Shown: positions 37,904 to 50,975, counted from the first letter of the stretch. The stretch: DNA of 64,000 bases from Tetrahymena elliotti 4EA (GCA_000231825.2 JH720340.1:621550-685549), one strand, 5' to 3'. Notes: a model not told the origin generated them from the sequence alone. Numbers and translations are program-made.

Positions 37904-40226
37904 TCAAGCTAGATTGTTTAAAATTATAAAGTTAAATTAAGAGTTTTTTCTAATAAAAATGCTTACAAGTTATTTTCCTTGTTGCTTCTTTTCTAAGAGT
38001 CTTTGCTCGTATGCAATATTTCTTAATCTTTCTTGTTCTTCTTCTTATTTAATTTTTTCTAGTTCATCTTATCTCTTTCTGTCTTTGTCATGCATTTAAG
38101 AAATAAGTGATGATTGGTGGTGCTTGTTGGTCTAAACAATTATAAAAAATAATTAAATTTGTTTTTATAAATAAAAAATAAAATTACAATATAAAGTTCT
38201 TTCTTTTTTCTCTCTACTTCTTACTCATAAGCAGCAACAGCTTTTGTTAATATGTCTTTTTCTAATTCCTTTTATTCTTTTTCAACTTAAACTAAAGTTT
38301 CTATTTTTTAAATTATTGATAAGTTCTTTGATTCTCAAACAATATAATTTACATTTGACTTCAATATCAGTTTTTCTTGAGTCATAAACTTCATGCATTA
38401 ATTTAATTTTTGCTTCCTTTTTAATTAATTAGTTAAATTAAATTATTTTTGTGAATTCGTTTTTAAATTAGCTTTTCATACTCTTTCTTTTGACCAAATA
38501 GCATTTTATCTCTACCATTGCTTTTCTGCTTCTTCATTAATCAATCTCTCAAGTTCAGCTTCGTATTAATGAGTTTCGTTTGATCTATTTTTGAAATTCA
38601 ATAAGAAAGCCTTGGTTTCTTCTTAGAATTTGCGCTTTTTGATAAATCATATAAGTAAAACTAAATCAATATTTTGATAAATAAATAAATAAAATACTTT
38701 TTATTCAGCTTCAAGTCTATCAAGCATTTATTCTTTAGTAATGATTCTGCTAATCATTTCCTTGTCTTATTGCTTTTCGATATCTTTTTCATATGCTTTT
38801 CTTCTTTGAAGTTCCTCATTACTTTCTTTAATTTCACTATTAAGTTCTTTGTTAAATTAGAACAACTCTTGTTACTACTTTTTATGTCTTTCTTCTTCCT
38901 TTTTCCATTCTTCTTTCTAAATTAAGCAAGAAAATTAGTTTAAAGTTAAATAAAGGTGAATTAGAATTACAAGCATCATTTTTTCAAGAGAATCTAAATC
39001 TTTTTCTTAGTTTCTTCTGGTTTGGTTCATTGACTTTTAATTGTATATAATAAAATTAAATAATTTGAATTACAAATAAAAGAAACTGTAATTGGCTTAA
39101 TAATTTAATCATTACATTAATTAAATCTTTGTATCTTTTTTATTTGTAATTTATTTTAAAAATTTAAGCCAAAAATTGTTATATCTTACCAATTATGTAT
39201 GGAGAACTTTATTTCTTTCATCAATCTTCTTCTTTCTTTCATACTCTTTTACAAGCTCTTCCTTTTCTTTCTTTTTAATGTCATATTTGTAAAGTTCAGC
39301 ATAAATCATCTCCTCTATTATTTTTAACAAAATTAATTATCATACTATCCTCTTAGTTAAAATGTTGATTATTTTTAACAAAATTGAACTAAAATTCTAT
39401 CAAATTTGTTTGGACTATCCAAAAATAGCATTTTCTCATTCCCTAATTTACTTCGCATGAAACTGTTACTTTTTAAAAATCAAAATTGTTGTTGCATCTA
39501 ATTATAATTTTAGAAGCATTATTGTTAGTAATAACTTTACTAAAAATTAAATGCAAAGATTTCATAAAGCGATAACAATTATCACAGCATTTCCTTGAAA
39601 AAATATTTTTTTTTGCATGAGTTGATATTTCTAAATAGAGCTATTTCGAATAATTCTAATGTATTATGATTAAAAATATATTTAGTCATACCTTCATATT
39701 TCTCTTGAAGAATCTTTTGCTTTTCCATAATTTATATATTTTGCTCATGATAAGTTTTGAGTTCATGGAAGTCGGCATCGACCTTACGAAGCTCGTCTGC
39801 ATTACGAACAAATTATTATTCTCTTTTTTCTTCTACTATTTTCTATCTTTCCTTTTCTTTTTCTTCTTTGAGATGATTTACACGTTAAATCATTTTTTAT
39901 CTAATATCCTCAGGTGTTTCTTGTAAATCATGAATTTCTTATTTGTATTGCTCATGCTCTCTTCCCAATAAAGTTGCTAATTTTTAACGTCTTTCATTTA
40001 ATGCTCTCTAACTTCTAATACGAAGATCAGCCAATCTCTATTTAATATAGTTGGATTCATTTACAGCCTTCCCCCTGTTTTCCCAACAAGCAAATTCTTT
40101 TTCATAGAACTCTTGGTTCAACTTTGTTTTCAACCTATCCAATTTCTCTTCTTACACTCTTCTCTGGTAAATAGCACGTTCATTTGGATTTCTATAATTG
40201 TGTTGTTGATTCTAAGAAAGTATCAT
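37904..40226 (-). CDS. CFAP53-like microtubule inner protein
   Basis: Multi-exon minus-strand gene; first exon 39692-40226 (MILSQNQQHNYRNPNERAI), second 39190-39314, then several exons down to TGA at 37904-37906. The product is a continuous charged helix. The block RRQKLATLLGREHEQYKQEI, then ETPEDIRQKMIQRVNHLKEE, then RQKIVEEKREQQFVRNADELR matches my recollection of CFAP53/CCDC11 (a TPH-type protein in the lumen of ciliary doublets); MNS1-like proteins are the alternative. The exon with LEKMMLKEEWKKEEERHKK and the last exon (HDKDRKRQDELEKIKQEEEQERLR) continue the heptads. The end of the last exon may be shorter if a further intron is missed. Confidence 0.65.
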
Positions 40227-41533
40227 CTTCTGAAATATTTTAAATTATCCTTTTTTATATAATTTCCACTTTGAAGTGTTTGTTTGTTTATTTATTTGTT
40301 TGTTGTAATTTTTTTGATAGATCGATTGATTGACTAAATGAATGAATGTTTATTTGTTTAATAATTATTTGCTTTCTCTTTATTCAATTATTGAAATTAT
40401 AACTTTTTGTTTTATTTCTTATTTTTTTAATTCAGTCCAATAGTTAATAAATAACACAGCTTTTTTAACATATTAAATAGTATTAGAATTCACTGCTAAT
40501 TTAATTATCACCAAAACCAAATGAATGTTAGGTCCATACAAAAATATTTATTATCAATAACAAACCAAAACTTAAATTTGATTGAAATTCAAAAAAAAAA
40601 ATTAAAAAAATTAATTATTTAAATTAATAAAAATTTTGTTAATTTTGAAACTATTTTTTTTAAAACCCACAATTTAAAATGGATTTTTGCTAAATAATTT
40701 TGAAGAAAATAATCCTTAAAAAATTAAAATTTTAAACTAATTAGCAATCTTAATAAAAAGGGATTAAAATAGCCAAATTAACCAGTAATATATGTCTGTA
40801 TTTCTAATAAAATTTTTTGTTATTGTGATGAATTTGTTAGATACAAATTTACTTCAATTGATAAATATTTGTTAAATTAGTTTTAAATATTGTTCAATAG
40901 TTTTATTCAACTAAACAATAGCAAATTAATTTAAATTATTGATTCTTTTCTTCTTTCATTCAAAAGATGATCACTAAAAAGTTTTAATATTTTAAAAAAA
41001 TTATTTAAAATTTTTTTTTTTTTTCAAAAGATTTAAACTAATAATGTTTATTAAGACAAAGAAAATAAATTACCAAATTTAGTCTGCAAAAGCTAATAGT
41101 TTTTTTAATATCTTAGTTCTTTTAGCAATAGCATATTTCAAACTTAACCAATTTTCAACTTAAAATTAAAAATTAGGTTAAACTTAGAGAAAAAATTTTA
41201 GATTCAAAATTTAAAAAAAATATATTTAATGCTGAAATGCTAAATAATACCTAAGAAATAATGTATTAAAAGTAAAGTGCTTATTTAAAGTGAATTATAA
41301 ACTATCATTTCTATTTTAATTTAGAATCATTTAAATTTTTAACTTAAAAAAATTTTAATTTTTAATTAAATTCAATTTTCACATCATGAATTTTAGCTTA
41401 ATTAATTTAGAAAATAGAGATTTAGCTAGCTTGATTCCTAGTTAAGAATTATCAAATTATGAATTTAGATTTTAATTAAAATATAATTAATTAATTTATT
41501 TAAATCATAAAAATCTTGTAAATAAAATTAGAA
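40227..41533. other. divergent intergenic region
   Basis: Between the divergent CFAP53-like and MCM-like genes. Contains ATGAATGAATG-like runs near 40,340. No gene recognised. Confidence 0.4.
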
Positions 41534-44203
41534 ATGAGCTTTTAGAATTAGAATAAAAAGAATTCTTCAAACAGCTTCTTTAATAATAATTCATTTTTTA
41601 GAGGAATGAAGATAGATGAAGCAACTTAAATGAATTTGAGTATTTCATAAATACCTTCTTAAATGGGATAATCTTATATGCTTAGCTAGGACTTATTTGC
41701 ATCATAGAAACCATAAGATAAATCAAAGAATAAAGAAAATTAAGGAGTTCAACTAAATTCTTCAAATTATTCTTTTTCAAAAGATTTAACTTCAAGTTAT
41801 GTAAGCAATTCTAACAACAATGCTTTTTCTGTTAAAATTGATACTAATTTATTAGATGAGCAGTTAAATTAAACAGATTACTAAAAGGTTAAAGAGTTTG
41901 TATATTTTTTACAAAGCTTACTTGTATGCAAAGAACATTAAAACAGTTTTATTTTAAATGAGCAAGACACTGTTTAATTAAACTTAGAAGAATTTTTTTT
42001 CAATAAAAAATGCTAAAATTAAACTTGCCATGAAATATGCTAAAAATACTTTAGAATGAATTCTTTACTATCTTTTAACAAACTCATTTACCACTCATTA
42101 AAAGTAGCCTTGGTATAAGTTTTGACTAAAACCTAAAAATAAGAATTTTAGAAATTAAATCTTTAACTATAAGTTAATTAAAATCAGATAATTAACATGA
42201 ATGAAAGAGTTTTTAAAGCAAAACATAATGATTTTTTATGTTTATCAGGATTTTTTTAATGTTTTATTGAATCAAGTATTTACTTTTCTTACATTCAAAG
42301 AAAGTATCAAATAGTACACTCTTTCAAGTTTATTATTAATGATGAAAATTATACTTCTCTAACTGTATTCACTCTTGATAAAGAAGTAAAAGACCAGATA
42401 GAGCTATTCTAAGATGTTAACTTAATAGGATTTCTTGTAATCATGAAAAACCCATTTAGCTAATTAAACGAATTCACAATACAAATAAACCAAGTAATTA
42501 GATAAAACGATATTTAAAGTTGCTAAGATGACTAATTAAAAATTATTTAAGAAATGAGAGAATAGCAATAATAAAAATCATGCTTTGATTTATTAGTGAG
42601 AAACTTCTTTAAAAATGTTTTACCTGAAAATTTTGTTTTCAAAGGATTACTTTTGCTTATTTTTGTTTCTAACGCATCTAAACTATCTGATTTAAATATT
42701 TTATTTTTATGTGACAACGGTTTATCTCAGGCAGACTTACTCAAATAACTTTAATATTTTCAGAAATAAAATTATAATATAGTTACAGGTAAAATAAATT
42801 ATTAAAAAATATTTTAAATAAAACTAATAATAAAAAGAATAAGAAAATAAAGCAAATAAATAGTAAAAAACTAATTTGCTCTAGAAGAAATCTAATTTGA
42901 AAAGCAACTAGTGTTAAAGCTCATCTAGCTTGTCAAAGTAAGTACTTTTAAATTGTCATAAATTGAGCACAGATGTATTAAGAAGAAATTTAAAGTAAAA
43001 ATTTCATTCCTATATCATGAAAGGCTAATTTGAATAATTGAATGAATTCCACTAAATTAATTTATTATTTTCTAATTGTTGTTACAGTAATTATAAGTAA
43101 GATTTTTTAAAATTTTTTCCTTTTACCATTTGTTTCCATTTATAAAAAAAGTCAAAATTTGGCTGTGTCAGAAAATTGTTTACCATTGAGCTATTCATTA
43201 CTTTAAGAGCTATAATATATTTGCAGAGTTCGTGATTGTGTTGATGAGGAATTTGTTCAAAAAAAAATCAATGCCTAATTAAATAGAGTAAAATATATTT
43301 TAGATAATTTTGCCACTAAAAATTATTTTTTATTATAGAAAGTAATATCAAAGAGAAAATCAAATGATTAAAACCAAGATGAATATTTTTAAGATTCTAT
43401 TTCTTCTAGGATAAATATACAAACTGAAAACTCTTCTTATGATGATAGTTTCTATCTAAATTATTTTGAATTTCTTCTATCTGTTCCTACTCCTGAGTAT
43501 TTATATTTACCTTTTTTAAATAAATCTATTTTTAAATATTCAAATAAATTTATTAATTTGAAGATTTAATTAGAATTCATCTGAATTAGTACGTTAGGCA
43601 TTTATTAACTTCTCTATTGTCAATAAATTTTAGGAGAACCTTCATTTTGTAACCTAAAATCCAAAGATTATTCCTTTGATTATAGAACTATCAAAGGCAA
43701 GAGCCAAGATAGATTTTTGTGAAATTGTTAAGGAAGAACATATTCAAGTAAATTAATTGCTTTAAAATATTAAAAATAGCTAATTTTTTTGTTAAAATAT
43801 TTTAAATAAAAATTGAATTTCAATAAAATATTTCATTTAAAAATTTGATAAAATTTAATTAATTATTAAGGATGTCATAGATTTACTGATTGAAGGATTT
43901 TAAGATATTACTTAAGAAATAGATTTTATTTTTAATGAAGATGAAGAAGAGCTAGAAAATAACTAAGAAACATCTGGAAGGAAAATTAAAAAATGTGGAA
44001 AGTAAAAGCAAGTTATGATTTATTTAACTTTTTTGAAGGAGAGAGGTAGCATTTTTAATAGAAGGGAGCTTAGGTAGTGCTTTGATGAATGTGGTATTGA
44101 AATAACAGGTTGTTTTGATGATTTTATAGATGAACTGAACTACAATGATTACCTTAAGCAAATTACTTAAGCTTAATTCTAGCTTAACTTAGAAAAACTG
44201 TGA
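41534..44203 (+). CDS. divergent MCM8/MCMDC2-like protein, motifs eroded
   Basis: Six exons fit in phase: 41534-42788, 42864-42937, 42996-43096, 43152-43496, 43564-43747 and 43871-44203, giving 763 residues. The C-terminal half aligns by eye with MCM8. LNILFLCDNGLSQADLLKQ replaces the Walker A region (GDPGxGKSQxL in MCMs). QFALEEI matches the FALEAGAL segment. QINLLFSNCCYSNYK replaces SIIAAANPVGGHYN. VSENCLPLSYSLLQELQ replaces VSENLKMGSALLSRFD. SKARAKIDFCEIVKEEHIQDVIDLL is the AAA lid, and the last 60 residues (GSIFNRRELRQCFDECGIEI) match the MCM8 winged helix. Walker A Lys, Walker B acidic pair and the arginine finger all appear lost, so it is probably not an ATPase. The N-terminal half is Ser/Asn-rich with a small C-x4-C-x3-C cluster. 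A relative of MCMDC2/mei-MCM with a meiotic recombination role is plausible but inferred. Confidence 0.7.
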
Positions 44204-44502
44204 AATTTCTGAAATAGTTAAATTACAAATTAATTGGTACTTTTTTTAATTATGATTATTCAAGAAATGGATTATTAATATGTGTAAGTGTTTGGTTGAT
44301 TTATTCTCTTTGAATTTTCTGTAAATTTCTTTAATTTTTCTAAATTAACCTGGCGTATCTTTTATGTAATAATGTATTATTTTAGATAATAATCTTATTT
44401 GCATAATTTTAAACAAAAAAATTAAATAATTAAAATTCAGAATTTTTTACAAATTTAATCAATTAAAAAAGGGTAGTTAATTCTTAGCAAAGTTAGTATA
44501 AA

Positions 44503-46507
44503 ATGCCTAATTTTTAAGAAATTATTGATAAATATAATTCAAATCCTAAATATGATTATATAAAAGACACTATTTAGTTCATGATGTGTACTCTTAGTAT
44601 TTACAAGTATGAATGTTCATCATTTTAGTTATAAACCAAAAGCATATTTATTTTAGAATTAATGATCATTCTTTGGCATAATAAAAAATTATTTTCAAAA
44701 GGGATACCAATTAGTTATTTATAACTTTTAATGGCGGGAAAGATGCTACTGTAGTTTTGTACTTAACCTATATTGCAATTTATAAGTAATAATCTTAATT
44801 GAAGTTAATTCATTGTTTTTGTAATTAATTTATTTTCGATATTAGTCTTAATAAATAAAATGAGAATGGAAAGGAATTCTTCCCTCTAAAGTCTTTGAAA
44901 TCTATTTATTTTGAGGAACCAAATCCCTTTAAAGAAGCTATTGAATTTAAAGAAAATGTTAGAAAAGAACTTGAACTTGAAGAAATAGTAGTTGAAAGAG
45001 ATTTCAAAAAATCCTTATGGAAAATAGTATCAGAATATCCTCTTTAAGCAGTTATTATGGGTTAAAGAAGAGTTGATCCTTACTGTGGTAACTTAAATTG
45101 AATTAAAAATGACCAACTTTAACATAAATATGTAAAAATTAGAAAAGTTAGAAAAAGTCTCTCCTTCTGATACTTATAAAGGTAAAAAATGTTTTAACTC
45201 TAATTTATAGAATTTTAGTTAGCAATTAGACTAATTACTCCAAACTAAGAAATTTAAAATATAGAAATTTTAATAAACCTACATAAAATGGCAAATTATG
45301 ATAATAATCTTTATAAAATGATAAAAATATTTGATTAGGTTAAAATTTCTTAAAATATTTCATAGAATTGAGATTGAGGATAAATAAAAAAGTAGCTTTT
45401 TCAGGAATAAAAGAAGAGTTTGTATTGACTTATAAAATTAAATTACAAGTTAAAAATGGGTGAACTAATTTCTGATATTACAAAAGTACAATAGTTTTGG
45501 ATGCTTAATAGTTAAGTAGATAGTAGGCTCATTTAATTCCCAATATAAAATATAAATATAACTAAAATATTTTAGGGTATTTGAAAATAAGTGAAAAGTG
45601 CTTCAGAAAATTAATAAAAATAACTTTAAAAAGATAATTTTTAGGTGAAGATAAATCATGAATATAAGAGATTATTTTGGAAGAGAAAAGAAAATATTAA
45701 ACAAATAAAAATATTTCTTTGTTCTTTATTATTATTAAGCCAATAATTTTAGAAAGGCCATTCTATTTTAATAAATTTTCTCTTTTGTTATTTGAAAAAA
45801 TTAACAAAATATCAATTTTATATTTATTTTGTAATAAGTAGAATAATCAATAAATACTAAAGATTACACTATTTCATAAAAAAAATGATGTTTTTGAGAT
45901 TTAAACAAACATTGATTTTTAAATGAAAATGAAAGATTGATTAAAACTAATTAATTTTTAATAAAATTATAAATTTGAAATAGGTTATCCTCCATTTTAT
46001 AGAATTAATCCTATTATTGATTGGTCCTATGAGTAGGTTTGGGAATTTTTACTTGATTTTAAAATACCTTATTGTTCTCTTTATGAAAGAGGGTTTACTT
46101 ACCTTGGAAATATTGACAATACTCACTAAAACTAGCATACTGTTTAAAAAGATGGAACTATTATACCTGCATGGAAAATAAGTGGATCTTATGAATAAGA
46201 TAGCAGAGTTGTTAAGCCAGGAGATTAAAAATAGCATTTAGAAATGTTGGGAGTCATTTTTGCACCTTAAGATAAACTTGAAAATTTAAAATATCACTTA
46301 AAAAATAAAAAGTATCTAAATATGCTTACATTTAATATAGATAATGATATCTTAGATTTAGATAAATGCTTCCTCCAGGTTTAAAGCTTTCTCTAAACTT
46401 ACTTAAAGGTTGATATTTTAATTTGTACAAATTATGAAAAAGCAGAATAAATTAAAGAAAAAGCCAAAACACTAAACATATAAATACATGAAACCTACTT
46501 TATTTGA
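44503..46507 (+). CDS. FAD synthase (FMN adenylyltransferase)
   Basis: Five exons fit in phase: 44503-44606, 44702-44785, 44846-45087, 45143-45181 and 45984-46507, giving 330 residues. PAPS-reductase-type FAD synthase, making FAD from FMN and ATP. Motifs in order: LFITFNGGKDATVVLYL (PP-loop), QAVIMGQRRVDPY, VSPSDTYKGYPPFYRINPIIDWSYEQVWEFLL, and IPYCSLYERGFTYLGNIDNT. This is the C-terminal domain of animal FLAD1 and the whole of yeast Fad1-type enzymes. No N-terminal molybdopterin-binding domain is present. The last about 100 residues (LEMLGVIFAPQDKLENLKY) form an extension. The fourth intron is 802 nt, very long next to the 55-95 nt ones. The gene starts only 300 nt after the MCM-like gene ends. 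Confidence 0.88.
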
Positions 46508-47355
46508 GTTACTCTTTGTTTAATTTTTGCATAAATAATTAATTTAAAAAATATCCAAATCAATTTCAAAATTGTAAGTATTTTAAGTGTGAAATCCTTA
46601 TCAAAAATTAAAAAGATTTATCCTTTCTAAATAAAGATATTTATTGATAACTTCCAAACATATTTTTATCTAATTTATTTATTTGCATTTATTTTTAATT
46701 ACAACTAAATATTTGTGTAATTAGATAAACATCAACTGTTAAAATATATTTGCATATTCACCATAAGGTTATTTAAAAACTATGGAAAATAATAAACCAC
46801 TAGTTTATGATTTTGATAATAAAAAGAATCTAAGACTGATTATTTTATCAATTTTAAATGATCATTAGAACCTTGGATAAAATCTAATTTGTATATTTTC
46901 ATTATTTATCATTATTTTAAAAATTTTAATCATATTTTATGTTATTCAATACATACACTCATACATTATTTTATTTATTTATTGGATATATTCGTTGGTA
47001 AAGTTTTATAGGAAACAAATAAATTGAAATATCTTTAATCATAAAGGAATAAATTTCACCTTATGTTAGGAAAGCATAAATAAAGCTTCTTTTTAACTTG
47101 TGAAAAATCATTATAAATTGTAAATAGTAATTTTAATGCAAGCTATAAGTAATGGTAAGTATTATGCTTGATTTTATTTATATTTTATTTCTGTTTTGTT
47201 TGTTTATCTTTTTATTTTGTTTTTGGCTAATTTGTATTTATTTTTTATTTGATTATTTTTTTATTTGAAATTAATTAGATATTTTTTTTTTTTTTTCAAA
47301 TTTATTTAATTTTTTTTATTAAGATATTTTTTTTATTTTTTATTTTTCTTTTTAG
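46508..47355. other. intergenic, AT-rich, ending in T-runs
   Basis: No coding signal. The last 100 nt are dominated by T-runs of 6-15 nt immediately before the structured island at 47.36 kb. Confidence 0.4.
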
Positions 47356-47359
47356 TTTT

Positions 47360-47640
47360 TCTTTAGGAGCAGAGCGATACTTGGAGCATAGACGAGGTTT
47401 GGTTCCTATTTATTTAAGGGTTAGAGAGCATTTTTGTAATAAATTTATTTTTTCTAATGAGATAGAGAACCTAGTGCAGATCTTTACTAATTCATGGATC
47501 TAATCAAAGAGAATCTTTGTTCGCCACAAATTAGGTTGAAATCTGTGAATGAGAATCACATGAGAATTGACGTAAGGAGAAAGAGAGAACTACGTGAATT
47601 CAGCTACCTCATTCCTCTTCACTAGAGAAGAAAATTAGAT
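47360..47640 (+). ncRNA. candidate structured non-coding RNA
   Basis: A clearly less AT-rich island in very AT-rich surroundings. On the + strand it folds into consecutive hairpins: AACCTA (47468-47473) with TAGGTT (47532-47537) encloses AGATC/GATCT (47478-47482, 47497-47501) and CAAAGA/TCTTTG (47505-47510, 47514-47519). Then come TGTGA/TCACA (47544-47548, 47556-47560), an 11-position arm with one G-G mismatch (47564-47574 with 47591-47601), and TCTTC/GAAGA (47616-47620, 47627-47631). I could not match it to U1-U6, U3, SRP, telomerase, RNase P or MRP RNA from memory. The minus strand is open throughout, so a protein exon is the alternative. Ends and strand are uncertain. Confidence 0.45.
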
Positions 47641-47985
47641 ATCTTGCCTTTACTAAAAAGATGCTTTTAATACTCAATTCTATTTGAAAATGAGCAAGAG
47701 GAAATTGGAAAATTTAATGATTGATTGATTGTCTATAATAAGGGATTTATTTATTTAATGGAGGATTTAGGTTAAAAACTTAGATTTTTTTTATAAAAAA
47801 ACTTAAAGCATCTTTAGATTAATTTAAGATTCTAATCTCTTCTTTTAAATGATGTTTTACTTTTAGGTATCTTTTTTTTTTGCAAATTAAATATTTTCAA
47901 AAAATAAATAAATTATATTTAAAGAAATAATTTGGTGTGATTGATAAAAGAAATAAGAAATAATTACCTAAAATAAATATAAAAA
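47641..47985. other. gap before the first tandem hypothetical
   Basis: AT-rich; contains T-runs near 47,780-47,880 and presumably the promoter of the gene at 47986. Confidence 0.4.
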
Positions 47986-49092
47986 ATGGCAGAATAAAAT
48001 TAAGGAATAACAAATATACTAAAAAGTGAATTTAAAAAAAGGGTAAGAATAAATAAAATTTTGGAAGCATATGAATAATCAGAAAAAAAAGATTTTCATA
48101 TTTGCTTGCTAAATGAAAATAATCCTAAAATCCTTTTTTTAGTTAAAGTTGATTAATAACTTTTTGATGTTATATCTTATTAATAAAGTGCAAATGAGAA
48201 TTCGTTAGTCAACTAAATAACAGATTTAGTTAAAATCAATAGCAAAGCGGTAATATGCTCTCATTATGATGGCTCTTTGATAATATATAAAAACTTTTAG
48301 AATAGAGAGTTAAAAGCTCAACAGAAATATTAAGAGATCATTGGAAAATAATTTGATCAATCAGCAGAGACTAATGACATGAAAAAAATAATTCTATATG
48401 TATCAGTTTTTAAATAAAAAGATCATCTTAAAGTTTTGTGTGAATATTTCGATGGTCAAATGAAACTGATACATTTAAATCCAAATACACTTTAGCAAAG
48501 TAATCTAATTGAAATCAATTATCCTGCCTTTATTTTAAGAAAGTATTTAAATAAAGAGTAAATATTGTGTGGATTTATAGATAACTCAACATTTATGATA
48601 ATAAAAAGCAGTCCATGTAATTAAAGTTTATAAAATACAATAATCAGTTTAGGTTAATAAACCTAAGAATTTTTATCATTAAATGAGTTTGAATTATCAG
48701 CTTTTGATACACATATGGAGGGAAATAAGTTTAAAATTCTTTGTATTTATACCAAAAATCAAAAAGATTAGATATTATGTTCTTTTATTCATGATGGATA
48801 AAACGCTTTGAGTCTCCAAACCTCATTAAATATAAAATCTGAGTATGGAGAGATTGTTTAAGTAGTATCTACAGAAAATAAATATGATGCTATTTTATTG
48901 TTTAAACACAAATTAATAGCCTATAAACTTTATGATTAAAACGAAGAATATTTAATTTATGAAAACTATTAAGAAGAATTTATACTATATCATTTTTAAA
49001 ATTTAAATGATTTCCCTACTCATCTATTAATATCTTAAGCTAGAGTTTAGGATAAATTTAAATAGGAAGTAAGATACTTTTTTAAATTATGA
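47986..49092 (+). CDS. hypothetical protein, possible beta-propeller
   Basis: Open from ATG 47986 to TGA 49090-49092 (368 residues) in one exon. A strong donor (GTAAGA, 49069) just before the end could instead splice to 49122 and give a slightly different C-terminus (KKKFKLVSIL...). Short hydrophobic strand-like segments alternate with polar turns (KAVICSHYDGSLIIYKNFQ, QILCGFIDNSTFMIIKSS, QILCSFIHDGQNALSL), the look of a WD-like propeller without WD signatures. No family recognised. First of three similarly organised genes in the same orientation. Confidence 0.6.
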
Positions 49093-49904
49093 TTTTTGAC
49101 TCTATGTTTAATTTGTATTAGAAAAAAAAATTTAAACTTGTGAGTATTCTTTAAAATACTTTTAATTTATTTTCAAATTATTTTTGAATTTTATCATTTA
49201 AGCTCATTATTTAAATAAAAAAAATACTTTTATCAAAGTAAAAAATAACCATTAAATTATTAATACAATCTAAATTTTAATTAAATTTATTTAAAAAATT
49301 ATATTAGATTCTATATTTTCATCTTTCATCAACTTCATTCATTCTTTTTGCTTAACTAAATTCTTTTGACAGACTAGTTAATATTAAATTTTAAATAAAA
49401 GGATAAAAACTAAAAAATAAATTAAAATGATGTATCCACTATGTCATAATATTTTGTTAATAATGCTCAATTAAGTAATTGAAACAACAATAACTACTCA
49501 TTTTTAAATATTCCTTGACCTGCAAAAAAAAATACTTTGCAGCATTAAATTTTGGCAAGCATGTATTTAATTAATTAGAATTAAATTCTTAAAAAACTTA
49601 GAAAATAATATTTCTTTACATCATCAAAGAATGGAATAATTTAAAGATTTTATTGTAAAATAAGCTTTAGAATTAATTTTTGAGGAATTGATCTTCTGTA
49701 GAGAATTTCAAGATTTGATAAGTAGAAACAAAATGAATTAAGTAAGAAAAATATTTTATTTAGATATGTTCTTTTGATAGATATAAGAAATCTTTTAATC
49801 TCACATAATAGTAAAAATTATAATTTTAATAATAAGCAATCTTATTATTTTTGATATAAAAATATTAATCATATTTCAAAATTTTGATTAAAAGATTTTA
49901 AAAA
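49093..49904. other. intergenic, with one possible short exon
   Basis: At 49631-49741 a 37-codon ORF (MEQFKDFIVKQALELIFEEL...) ends exactly at a strong donor GTAAGA. It may be a first exon of the following gene, but I found no acceptor that joins it in phase. Confidence 0.35.
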
Positions 49905-50975
49905 ATGTCATAACCTCAAAATGCTTAAAGAATACTAACGTATGTAAAGTACTAAAAACTTTTCCTAGATTAAGGAATAATAGTTGCTTAAAACCCAGTT
50001 TATACAAGTTTTTAAGATTTAAAATTTAATGAAGAATATTAATTACAAAGATCATAATTATCATCATCATCAACTAAATTAGAATAAGATTACACCTAAA
50101 AATTAGATCTAGATTTGATAATGATTGATTTTTAATAAGCTTCTTACTTGTTCAAGTGCAACAATTAAGGTTAAATTCTCTCTTCATCAATATAAATAAA
50201 ATAGTAATTTTAAAATATATTTGTTGATGATTACAAGGTTTCAATTCAGAAATTAGCTTATGTTTCTCAAAAGTAATTATTATTTTTCTTAGATAAAAAT
50301 AAAAATGTCTCAACTATACAATTCTTTGGAAATAAAAAGTAGGAATATAAAACTAACATCTAGTAATAAGTAGATTTTTTGATAGCCTCTTCAGATAAGA
50401 AATCTGTATTACTAATTAATAATGAAAAAAAGTTTATTATATACAATGAAGATTCTACTAGCAAAAATCCTTAATTTTGTTTAGAAGTAAATGAAGAATA
50501 TCATAATTTATTGAATGAAGGTAATGAATAGATTTTAAGTTCTATCCAGAGTGTTGATTATTTTTAGTAAGATGGAGTTTACTAATTTTATTTAGCAAGT
50601 TAATAATTTCTGTATAAACTAAAATATGAAAAATAAAATGATTATATTAATCTTGATCTCATCATTAAAATTGACTAAAGTTAAGGTAAAGTACAAAAAA
50701 TAGTAGCAATAAACTTAGGAAAAAAATTTGATTTTGAGCTAGTTGTAGTTCAGCAAAAAAGCGTTGACTTATATAAACTTACTAATAATTTATCTGTTAA
50801 AAATATCTGGAAATGTAGAGATCAAAGTAGTAAATTAGCTTTTGATTACTCCTTTTAAATAAGAGATAATTAATTATATCATTTAGTTTAGTTAGTTTCT
50901 TCAATACTGGTGAACCAAAATGAATTCAACTAGTAATAATACACAAAATCTTTCATGTATATTAAATAAGAATGA
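49905..50975 (+). CDS. hypothetical protein, possible beta-propeller
   Basis: Single open frame of 356 residues from ATG 49905 to TGA 50973-50975 with many in-frame TAA/TAG. Strand-turn patterns recur (ASYLFKCNNQGQILSSSIQ, QKQLLFFLDKNKNVSTIQFF, KKSVLLINNEKKFIIYNED, FELVVVQQKSVDLYKLTNN), similar in style to its two neighbours. No catalytic or targeting motif. An additional 5' exon near 49.63 kb is possible. Confidence 0.6.

Noticed and set aside
47360..47690. Minus-strand open frame across the structured island
   Set aside because: About 110 codons open under a one-stop code is not rare in AT-rich DNA, and the hairpin series explains the composition better. Kept as the alternative rather than annotated.
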